Positions 39,501 to 51,500 of a stretch of DNA of 64,000 nt are shown piece by piece. This stretch comes from Glossina fuscipes. Taxonomy: Eukaryota > Arthropoda > Insecta > Diptera > Glossinidae. The stretch spans positions 3,068,810 to 3,132,809 of the forward strand of contig NW_023998456.1 in assembly GCF_014805625.2 (NCBI RefSeq). The letters are read 5' to 3'. Below the pieces are notes generated by a model, which worked only from the letters and a program-made list of their open reading frames with translations, searched no databases and was not told the DNA's origin. Numbering within the stretch: the first letter of the stretch is position 1; each line of letters begins with the position of its first letter. The translations under genes and the position numbers were made by a program.

Positions 39501-42500
39501 GTACCCGCATGCACTTGTCGATAAGGGTCGTTTTCCATGCTATTCTATTTACTTGGTAAACTATAACTTGCTCTTGAAATTTCTTCTATCTGATCTGATA
39601 CATTTCCCTTAAAATAATGCATTACATGTTCCTCCTTTAGAAAGTTTTCTTAATGAATTGAATTTAATCAAGTGTAAGTACATTCTCTTCTCGTTTCAAC
39701 TGTTATCGGCTAACGGTATAATTAAAATAATCTATTTATAAAACAATTGTTAGCGATTGAAACTAAGGGCAAAACCATGCATAAAAATAACCAATTAGAT
39801 GAAGAGTCTGCGGCAGATTCCGACACTAACGACGCCATAGTCATCTGTGTGGTATCGGTTGGGGTTATGTTGTTGCGAAAACGCATTAATGTGCTTATTA
39901 AGTCAAGTATATGTTCGTCGGGGAATTGGCACTGGCCCAAGAAGTTTTTAACGTGACCAACACGTTCCTCTTCGTTTTTACAATTTTTCAAAACATTAGG
40001 TAACTAACTGCTCCAGAAGATTATTACGACAATTCGAATTACTTTGCGATTTGGCACAAACATATTCTATAACCGAATTTAGATTAAGACGATCGCACAC
40101 CACAGTTGAGTGATTCTCTTGTACGGCATGATCTAGAAAATCTTTAGAATGATTTTCTGAAAAAGTTTCCAAGGCATTGCTTTTGATTTTTGCATGTGTA
40201 TATTCATAGCGTATGAGAGAAATTTTGCTACAGTATTTGTAAATTTAAGCTGTGGTGACTTTTCGAGATTAAAATATTTGATCAATAGGTTATCCAATGA
40301 ACACTGTTCTGTAACTATTTTCAAAGCATTTTCAAGATTTAACTTAGCTAGGCTATGAGATGTGCATTGATGTTCATTAGGCATGTCTAAGGCACTATTT
40401 TCCGAGTGTAGTTCAGAAGTACTACTGCTTGCTGAAGGTTTTCCATTGCAGTTTCTTTAAAAAAATTTATTTTATATTATTTTTTTTGTTGTTTTTTTTA
40501 TATGTTATATATGCACAGAAAAACTTTGCTTAAAATATTGAGAGTAGAAAAACTTGAACAACTTATGTCATATATTGCATTTCAAGCTGCACTATCCCTT
40601 TTCCTTCCTCTCCATTTCTCCATCTAACTCTCTCACCCTTTGTTACACAAAATTAATACGAGACAATGATCGGAATTTTTTCCTTTAATCCTAATAGAAA
40701 ACTTAGTGTAGTAGTTAAATTTAATTCTGTTGCTAAAAATTGAATTTTTTCATAGAAAGCGGGTAGAGGGGATAGCAGCACAGTTTTGCATGTAACTTTA
40801 TATACATCACCGAACGGTGAGGAGTGTATTCAGTCTGTCAAAACGTTTGCAAAGCCCAAAAGGAAGCATCGGATCAATATTAAATTTTGAATAGATTTAA
40901 ACATGTCCATCTGTCTGTTTGTCCGGCTGTCCGTTTGTCCGTTTCCCGGAATGTCGTTTGCAAAACATTCTCCTTGTCGCAAAAATGCAGTAAGTCAAAG
41001 TCAATTTTAAATTTAGCAGAGGCAGAGAGCAAGCTCTTGCACGCAGTTTGCTATTGAAACGGGGCCAATCGGCCGAAAGACCCGCCCACAGTACCACCTA
41101 AACTTGGTTTTTTGCTCATCACTCATAAATTGCAGGAAATAAATTTACAAAAATTTGAGCGCACTTTCTATGGTCGATGCTGTGGCACTTGTAAAAAAAC
41201 AAAAAAATAGACCATGCCTACCCAATATAGTACAGCATCAAAAATTCTTTTTTCATTACACTCATAAAGCGTAGGAACAAGTTTCAAAAACCCATAAAGT
41301 ATATAAATTTTTGTCAAAATTCAAATTTGTAATGCATGTAAACATATTTGTTTGTTTGTCTGTCTGTCTGCTTGGTCCGTCCTATCTACCTACCGCTGTG
41401 TAGTATCTATGACAGAACATTCTCTAATCAAAAGAAATGAAGTGAACGAAACTTTTCGAAGGTCTACGGCTGCAACGCTCACGCGCCTATGCGGCGAAAA
41501 CTTTTATCTCGAAAATCAAAAAAAAAAACAGCTGACCTAAGATGAAAATTTTTAATTTTGTCTTTTAATGTAACGGTGATGGGTACAAAAGATTCAGCCA
41601 CGACCGAAAATAATTTTTTTTTTTAGTTGTTTCTTTATCGTCTACACTAACATTGCTAATATTAGTTAGATAAATGTTAGCATTTTAAAAAGTTCCTGCT
41701 TTTAATTTGAATTTCTTCTATTTTCCGTTTGCTGTCTTGATTTTAATGTTCACTGAACACACAATATACGAACATAGGAAAACGGAAAAAACGTACGAAG
41801 GCAAATGCTAAAAGAAAAAAGAACAAAGGGAAGCAGCATATTTTAAAAAAAAAAGGGAAGATTTAAGAAAAAAAAATTATACGAGTCTAAATCCAACATA
41901 CGTTTGTATGTAAATGGAGAAAAAAAGATATCGAAGAAATGACCTCTACAACAGGACGTTTGAGACTGTTGAATGTCTTCAACTTAAATGTCCACACAAA
42001 TGGTGATGACGATGACTATGAGGATGATGATGATGATGATGATGATATTGCAGCACATGATGGTTCTTGATAAAGTATCTTTATAGCGTATAGAGTATGC
42101 TTATTACCCTCCGTATTCTACACACACTCACACACAGACACACTAACACTTTGCCAACCTGCCTACGCTCGCCTGCCATTACCTTTAAAAGAAGAGAAAA
42201 GGGAAACGGAAATTAATGTTCATTCGTTTTTAAAAGAACAGTAGATGGAAAAAATGCGAACCGGCTTTTCGCTTGATTGAATTTGACATATGCGTGTGCA
42301 GTAGCATTGAAAAGTCCATCATTGAAGTAGAAATGTGAAAAATTAAATTTTTTTTATTTTTTTTTTTATACATTTTTCCCCGCATTATTCCGCAATGCGT
42401 TACGTAATAGAAAATCCTTAGCTAGAAATAATTGTTTCAATTTAACACGCAATTCCCAAAATTGATGAACTAGAAAGAACAATGCAACAGCATTGGTAGA

Positions 42501-45500
42501 ATATTCTTTTAATGAAAATTCCATAAGTACATTGGAAATTTTTTCAAGGGGTAACACTAGATCGGTTCTGTCACTCGTGCAAGTTTAGAAATAGAAGCCT
42601 AAAGTCACATGGCTGTTCCCATATCCGTTTATCTTTCGCCACTCTATCTGTTTGCGGTCGAGATGCATATTATATTTGAAGAAAGTTTTTTACCTAATAG
42701 CCCCAGACTAAATGGGAAAGCGATTGTAGTCCGCCCGCAACCGGGAAGATATCGCATGGTAAGTGAATAAAATGGAAATTTAATTCAGAGCAAGCTTAAT
42801 GGAAACATCTGCGCGCACCGTCTCAAAATTCATTACGGAAGTGGTCCCTTTAAACTCAAAGCAATTGATCAATTGTCGCTCTAAAGCGGCAGGTATTCAT
42901 AAATTCGTTGCGAAGTGAATATAACTTTCTGACTTGTCTTTAGTTTCCTGAAATATCAATTTATCACAATTATTATCATCCAGAATTTGTTCATAAATCA
43001 TCATCAATAATAGTTTTATTCTCTCCGACTTTTTTTTCCGTTTATTATACCATTTGTTTAATCATGTATCAATAGCCAAAAGCCATTGCATGTGTATAAA
43101 GTCTACGCAAAAGCTGCCAAATTTTTGCTTTTGTACAATTTACTCATCAATTATTTGAAATGTGAGAAAAAAAGTTTTTTTTTTTATGCACAAAAGTTGT
43201 TATCTAAGTACTTTGCAAAAAAGCATTAAACCCTTTAATGTGATTCGCTAAAAGTTATTGAAATTTGTAAATAGTTGCTTGATAGTATCGTTATATGAAG
43301 GCAGACGTTTCGCTTGTTTGTTTTTTTTTTGATCTATGTAAAGCATATTGGGGACTTTGCGTATCTCTGATCATCATGAGCTGCCAAGGTTCGAGCAAAA
43401 TCGGCCTAATGGTAAATGTCTCCCTAGAAATTTTCCACTTTTCATTCCCTATGCCATTTGTCGTGCAAAGGTATATTAAGCTTGTGTGGACATATACAAT
43501 ACCCAGAAAGAACTTGAGGTAGGTCCATCTTTTATTATACCGATCAATTGAATCAATTAAAGCTTGGCATCTTCTTCTCTTGTGTCCTACGAAAGGGTTG
43601 TAATTTTCTGGTGAAATTTGGTATACTGACATATTTTAACCCACGATCGAACACTATTGAAAATGGTAGCAATTGGGCCACTTTTTCGAGCACTTACCAT
43701 TTAACGCCTTAATTTGAAAAGTCGATATATGGATATCTACAGATAGAGTAGCGTAGCGTATTTAATGGTGCGCCATGCGTTACTTAAGTGTTTTTACTTG
43801 TTTCAAATTGACGATACCTGGCACACATTGAAGGCTTCTCTTTACAACTTTTTTACGCCGGTCAAATGATTTTTAGCAAATTAAAACAAGTTTAACCATT
43901 AGAAACATAAAACTGTGCGTAGCGCATTTTCAACCACTTCCACTGTATTATGCAGACGTAAAGAGCGTTAGCAATATTTGCAAACCTCTTTTCATATTTA
44001 CAAATTAAAATGAAACAGTAATACTGCGAATAAAAAATTCAGTGAATTTTTCATTTAAACTTCATGGGTACAATGAAGTCATGAAATTTATCTTTTCGTG
44101 GGTTGGTAATATTGCCTTTGGCGTCTATATAGAATTAGTCTCTATACGCAATTGGTGCAGGTACCATCGAACCCTTTTTACTCAGCTCAGTAAATCATCT
44201 GTCGTTGATTTATTGACTCGCAGAAGAAGAAGAAAATCATAAACGTGCAAAAGTGAGATTTTCGATTTTTCTGATATCTCCGAACCAATGATTTGCGACT
44301 ACCAGGACATCAGGAAACGCATCGTAAGAGGTGGTGAGACTTGAATCTGTGCATACAATGCCCAAGCAACCGGCCAATCGAGTAAATATGATCGAAAAAG
44401 TGAACCAAGAAAGAGAAAATCGCTCCAAAATTGTTCGAAAATTAAGCTCATGTTGAAAGCTTTCTTCGATTATCGCCCTAAATGTGAATAGGAAATATTA
44501 CTTGAGGGATGTGACGGCATAAAGACAATAAAATTAATTTTGAACGAATAAATAAAGTTTTCTCATTTTATAAAAAAATTCACTTTATTTTTTGATCATA
44601 GTAGCACATGAAACGAATCGTCTTTACCAAATGACAAACAACCAAATGCTGAACAAAATCCCATAATGTGTTATGATATTTATGGCGAGTTGCCAGCAAA
44701 TCTATTATAAGGTTTTTTTTATGTAAATTGTTTCTTTTTAAACTCATATGAATTTCAAACGAATAAAAACATATCATGCGATCACATGTAAAATCGTGAA
44801 AGTATAGCATTTTCAACACATTTTTCTTCGAAATTTCAATAATTCAGTTAGACCGTTTTGCTAACGAAAAGTGCTCAGATATTACTTACGGTGGAAGTGT
44901 TGTTCTACAGGAAGTGTGGGTTAAGAAATATTCCACAACGCTTTTCATACATCCACAAAAAGCTAAGAATATTTTTCAACTTAACTTAATTGCTTAAGAA
45001 TATAACTAACTAACCCCCTTAGGCCGGTTATGACATAATATACGCTTTTCATACATCCACAAAAAGCTAAGAATATTTTTCAACTTAACTTAATTGCTTA
45101 AGAATATAACTAACTAACCCCCTTAGGCCGGTTATGACATAATATACGATTATGTGGATATTTTCTACTTCCGATAACCTCCTAAAACAGATAAACACGC
45201 CTTTTCTACGATCGAGTCTTAACTTATGTGTTGTGTGGAAACTATCAGACCTAACCAAAGTTTTCATTTACTTTGTTTTCCTGCGAGCAATGCGTATTGC
45301 ACGAGTTTCATGGTGGATGTGTTTGACGGGAGGAAAAGTGCTTGCTCGGTGTAGAGTTGCATTAAAAACGGTTCCTCGATCTGTAGGAAGGCGGAGGATT
45401 TGCATGGGAGACGCTCTTATCAAAATGTTTCTACGGCGTATCTCCATCTCGCAGTTGGCACTGATCATAGACGGGGTGATGAATAGCATTTCTCAGCATT

Positions 45501-48500
45501 TCTCATGTATCGTGGAGCATGGTCGCGTTAGGCGTTAAGAGACATTCATACTTTATTCCTTGAAAGCGTAAAAAGCTTCGACTCTTCCTTTCTCTCTCTC
45601 TCTCTCTCACTTCGTCTCTCTGTCTTTCATTTGCAATTTCTTAACCAGCTCAAGCTAGATGCCCAGTTAATTACACTTTTTAGATCAATTTGAAAGATAA
45701 GTGTTTCTCATTGTGTGCCTCTTGGCATTTCTTAAGCAAATAACCAAAGCCAAATAGACTAATAATACATCGTGTAATAATACATCGTGATTGATCATCG
45801 TAAATGTTGAGATTGATAAAACAGATAATTACAGTCTTGCGACCCGCTTGTTCCCAATTATTATCTATGAGCAATTTGCTCGCCTTGTCAAAAAGAATCT
45901 TCCCCAACGTGCTATTTTTTTCTATCGAATGAATTAAACAAGGCGAGCCATAAAGAATATTCCGAGTGTTTATTTCGAATAAATTTTTAGCAATTCGTTT
46001 GCGTATTTATATATATTTACATTTTGATATGCTTGATATGCAATATTTAGAATTCATTTGAAGCTTGAAGCTGACATGTGTTGATAAAGACAAGACATAT
46101 CTTATAAAGTATGAGTTATCCTTATCATATATATAAGAATTCAGTTTCCATCAGAACGATTATCTGGCAAACGATTAAAAAAATTTCTCCATTCGAACCA
46201 ATGTTTTCACGTAAGAAGTTATAAAAATAAGACGTTAACTAATGCGATCCAAGCCATTTTCAATAGCGTTCGTACTTGGGTCGAAACCCGTCAGTCTACC
46301 AAATTTTCTCAATCTATCTCGAAAATTATAGATCGAACAACAATATCCATGGGCAGACGTCAGGTGGACACGTGGACAGACAAGCTTAGATCAATTCAAA
46401 AAATGATTATGATTTTTAAAATTCGTAAGTTATTTATAGTAAATTGAAACCTCGTAGTCAGTTAATGCCATTTTTTATGAGGAACGGTTGTGAAAATAGT
46501 TCGATACAATGCATATCCAATGGGAATTTTCCTAGTTCCTAAACGTCTCAGTTTTTAGTCAATACATCGCAAAAATTGCGATTTGTCGATGCAACACAAA
46601 AATTCGGGCAGGGCCATTGATCAAGCCAGCAAGCTTAAATTGATTCATTAATCAAATTTCGACTGATATCTTATTTCATCGCTTGCACCAGTTCACATTT
46701 TATATATTTATTTATTTTTTTTATTAGTTTGGGGAAAAAGAAATCCATTATTTTTATATGAACTTCAGGACTATATTTAACATGCTTCGGATTGTCCGAT
46801 TTGGGTCAAATATGCACCGTTTTGTTGTACGATTTGTTGCCATTTTAAAGGTAACTTCAAAATGCCTCTCTCATAGAAGTCCTGGTCTCTATTTGCAAAA
46901 AACTCTAGTAGTCGATTTTCACAATCCTCCCTAGATTCCAATTTTTTATCATTAAAGAAATTTTGCAATGCAAGAAAAAGATGGTAATCGCTTGGTGCCA
47001 AGTCCGGACTGTATGGCGGATGCATTAAAACTTCCCAACCAACCTCCCGAAGTTTCTGGCGAGTCACTGTAGATGTGTGTGGCCTAGCGTTGTCCTGGTG
47101 GAACACGACACCTCTCCTGTTGGCCAATTCTGGCCGTTTCTTGTCAATCGCTATCTTCAAACGGTCCAGTTGTTGACAGTAGAGATCAGAATTTAGGGTT
47201 TGGCCATATGGAAGCAACTCATAATAAATAATCCCCTCCAGTCCCACCAAATGCATAACAAAACCTTCCTGGCTCTTTGACCACGATCGTTTTCGCACAG
47301 TGTTATCGTATGTGATCCATTTCTCATCTCCAGTCACCATCCGTTTAAGAAATGAGTCTATCTCATTCCGTTTGGCCAAGGCTTCGCAGATGGAAATTCG
47401 ATCCATCATGTCTTTTTCTGTTAATTGGTGTGGCACCCAAACATCGAGCTTCTTTTTGAATCCAGGTTTGTGTAAATGGTTTAAAACTGTTTTATGGTTG
47501 ATTTTTAGCTCCTGGGCGATGTTACGACTGCTCACATGCCGGTCAACTTCGATCATTTCTCCGATTTTATCGACATTTTCGACGACCGGCCTACCTGTGC
47601 GAGATGCATCTTTAACATCAAAAATTCCTGAACGGAATCTACGAAACCAAAATTGCACATAATTGGCTGTTACAGTATCGGAACCATAAACACCAATTTT
47701 AGCCACCTGGCTTACATTTTCGCCTTTGTCAAAGAAAAACTGTAAAATGTACCGAATTTTCTCTTTGTTCACTTCCATTTTTAACACGCTGTAACTCACA
47801 ACTGAATGCACCAAACAAAAAACAGCAAAAGAATTTTTTTTACTGCGAAATGTTACCTTTCCAACGAGCATAAATATGAAATTGTTTGATCGATACTTTA
47901 CGAGAAATCTATCAGTGCAGCCATCTACCGAAAAAATAATGGTTTTCTTTTTCCCCAAACTAATATTTTACTTACTTAAACATGACGCTCAACCAAATAA
48001 ATTGGCTCTTAAAAGCACATTTTATTCTGATTATTGTTAAAAACTAGTATAAAGAATAAAAGGAGATTTAAAAAAAAGAAAAAAAAAAATAACACACACA
48101 ATTAAAATAATAATTCATGTATGAGTAAATAAGAAAAAAACAAAGCATATACAAAGCCGGTACAGAAGCACACCCACAAAGGTTACGGATTCAAGTTGCA
48201 AGTGAATCCTTAAACCATCGCAAACATGCAAATGCAAAAGGCAACCGATAACAGGTAATAGTACACAACACCAGACAGCGCCAGGTCCAGGCGCACAACT
48301 ATAGTTTAGAGACATCAAATAATGTGAAACGTCATTTTCTGAAATGACTAAGTTGGCAATCGAAACGGAGTTTGTTTTCGGATACGGAAAGTTGACAGTT
48401 GAATCGGAATTAGCAGAGTCTTATGGGTACTTAAGAATTGCTTCAGATTTTTTTTGACTAGCCTTTAAAAAATTATAAATAATCATCAGCAATGGCGTAA

Positions 48501-51500
48501 CGACATATGAGAAACTTCAACGAGATAGTTAAGATGCCAGCACGCAAGCTGCCTACCACTTTATAATCGTTGACAATTGAAAAGTCTTCTTATCGCTCAC
48601 TCGTACGTCATTTCAAAGCATGAACAAAGAAGATTTCATGGTGAATGGTACTTTGCTTCAAATTTGCATAGAATTAAACCTAAATCGTACCAAAGTACGG
48701 CGATTAAAAATGGTTCAAATTGTCACCGTAAGGAGGTAACAGATGATGTGGGCGAATATCGCAAAAAAAAAAAAATTGAAGCAACTCCTGCGTGTATAGT
48801 GGAAGACAAAAAGCATATAATGCGTAATACTTTCGTATGTGATGTGATATCTTTCTTGACAACGTGATTTTTATTGTCGCGCATTAAAAGCTTGCTTGAA
48901 GAGGAAAATATTTACTGAGACAGTAAAAGTTTACTTAATTTAAGTTCAAATGTTGCCTTTAACGGCCAGTGGCACGCCACATTTACCTTCTGGCATCATT
49001 ATCGTTATTACATCCATTATGCCTACTAGCATTCTCCACAAAATATTAAAAACAGATCGCCTAGAGAAGAAACGCGTTCGGCTTGCAAAGACTTTTGTGC
49101 ACTCAAAAGTCAAAAAAGAGACAAATAAATAAAATATTTATTGCGCTTTATGTTTACTACTCCCTATGATGGGCTTTGATTTGGTAATTGTTTTTATGTC
49201 TTATTATTTGCAACGAATTAATTTTAAGTGGGTTAGCAATCAGAAGAGTAAGAGAAGCTCTTAATAAAATATGGAAATAAATTTTTGAAACCAGAAGCAA
49301 TCAAGGTAAAGAAATCTTCTAAAAAATCTTGCTCATCTCAGACACAAAGCTATTTCTGTTCTATATTTTACAGAATTATATTAAGGTAAGGGGTTTTATG
49401 CTTCGAACATGTAAAACTCATTCTAAGATAACATCGTCCTCAAGCATCTTAACTTAAACAAGTTCAAGTATCGGTGATTGGGAGACTAGATAGACTATTG
49501 TTGCCCAGAAAATTAGGGAGTCATCATCCGAACTTAACTATTGCTTGTTTGTCCCTTTGGTCTTAAATCTCTAGAGGTTTTGAAAGCCTACCCTTGCGAC
49601 ATTTCTCTCTACGTAAAAGAATAAAGACACTCTATATTACGTCTTCAGGAACCCAAATACTGGAAGGTAATCTTTGAGAATTCACCTTGGCGATACATTT
49701 GCAACACACCAATGGATCTTAAAAAAGTCCTCTCATCCAATTTGCAATTGTGGACAAATTCACACAATAAAGTGCATTCTTTGTGACTGCCTTAATTGTT
49801 TCTTTTTTTAGAAGAATCGCATTTGGAACAACTAATCCTATAGACATCTTGAAATCTGCTGCAGAACGAAATATCTCGCCCTCTCCATTGACACAGCATA
49901 TCACTCTATTAAGATTGCTGGGCTCAATATCTAATATTCTTTTTTCCTTTCGAAAATGACAACTAGTGCTCTTTGCTCTCATTTTATTCTAGGAATTTAT
50001 TTCATTGTTCCAAAAATCATAACAATAATAATAGTAAGATGACAATGCTACACATGGTCTTAGGCGAACTTCTAGTAAGACATCTATTACACATAACAAA
50101 ACACGATTGAGCTGAAGCCCGAATAAAAAGATAACTTTGTACCGACCGTCAAGGCGAAATATTTTTTCCTTTGAAAAATCTATTATTTATTCTTATTGGA
50201 ACGCTCATCATTTATGTTTGCTTATGAATAAAGATATGAGCTTAGAAATAAAATCAGAAGGTTACGTTTAATCTTGCCCTCGCAGGGCAGATTCATTCCA
50301 CCTGTCTCAGGTTGAAGTCTTCTCTTTAAAGTCGCCGCGAATGAGTTGCCAATACATCATTGATGCTTTAATCAATTACAAGATACGCCCAAATTGGCTT
50401 TATTTTCCTGAAAAACGACACATCTAAAAACGAAACTCGATATGACGGACGAGGCTACTCACAGTTGTCTTTTTTGTTGATGTTTGTGGAAGGTAAGAGA
50501 TTGTGCTTGTTGAGAAATAGAACATTTTGCGATGTAGAAGAAGAAAAAAACTTTCAAAGCCTACCAGTGTTTTGTAAACCTAAGAAACAATTTTTTAATA
50601 AATTTCTAGTTTTACAATATCTTCGATCCGACAGAGTGGCCTCGACTAGCAACTCAATTGGTCGTGGGTTCGAATCTCGAAACCTTTACTCGAAAGCTTT
50701 AACAGTTTTAGTCTTAAAATTCATTTCTCTGGCGAAATTAATAATAATAAGAGTAATATTAATAATACCATATATTCAGTATTTGAGAAAGAAAAGCTTA
50801 GTATTTTAAAACAAAATTGTGTCTTTTTTTTGCACCCTTCCCAACACAAATTTTTTTTGAATTCTAACTTCGATAGTGTCTTACAGAAACTTAGGTATGC
50901 AGCAAGACTCGAAGATGAATTTCAGCTAGTAATTGCTGATGAGGGATTGACAATACACTTTTTATACACGAATTTTTTCTTTTCTAGCACGAATCCAAAA
51001 GAAAAGAATTTTTTTTTTATTCAAAATGTCGCACGTATTTTGTTGCACGAATTTCTAAGGAACACATCTACCGTGTAAAAACCGCTTTGGGTCTACCATT
51101 CTAAGGGCGAGCCATTGACAGATTTTACCACTCTTTTCGAGCAGGCCAAGACTTATGGACTTCAAAGAAATTAAAAGAAGCTCGAAAAAGTTTTGCCTTT
51201 GCATTCTTTAGATTCGTTTCAGAGAATATGCCTATGTGTGGCGAGTTTACCCGTTTATAATGATTTTTGCTTTCTTTTTCAGATGCGAAAATGTCATGAC
51301 TTGTCCTATACGTCCTATAGGTTCCGGTAATGAGCATTGTCCGTACGACTGGCTGGCTGTGTACGATGGTCGCGATGAGCACTCACCGTTAATAGGGAAA
51401 TTTTGCGGTCTCGGCAAATTTCCCTTTAGTATAATCGGTAAGCATGGATTACTATAAAAGAGGAATATGAGAAGTGTATTCACTCACTCTAAGGCATTAA

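Larger units (their letters stand above)
46700..48430 (-). mobile_element. CR1/Jockey-group LINE copy 4, internally deleted and split by mariner
   Basis: Minus strand from about 48430: matches copy 1 through the RT (T-N-S-V-S-I-like, then Y-S-C-A-P-G-P for Y-S-C-S-P-G-P), jumps near 48250 from the RT to the 3' UTR (TTATCGGTTGCC, TTTGCGATGG, AAGAGCCAAT), and reaches the tail at 47965. The mariner intervenes, and the A/T-rich tail (AAATAAATAAATA) resumes at 46722. About 1.5 kb of RT and C-terminal coding is missing. Confidence 0.75.
34102..51282. other. Intron D-E of the CUB gene (17 kb)
   Basis: Contents without their own entry: TA and poly-T tracts at 34410-34450 and 34740-34820, a GAT run at 42018-42048, a CT run at 45592-45609, and AT-rich sequence without recognisable features at 34500-35300, 36300-37090, 41640-43250 and 48860-50440. 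Confidence 0.7.

Noticed and set aside
42018..42048. GAT repeat as an acidic protein tract
   Set aside because: Not in a supported frame; simple microsatellite.
44237..44428. 63-codon minus-strand ORF
   Set aside because: Antisense shadow of the decayed mariner fragment.
47779..47958. N-terminal extension of the mariner transposase ORF
   Set aside because: Reads through the 5' UTR and terminal inverted repeat; the conserved start M-E-V-N-K-E-K is internal.
50640..50690. Possible tRNA gene
   Set aside because: B box present, but no acceptor-stem pairing or full cloverleaf; it belongs to a SINE.
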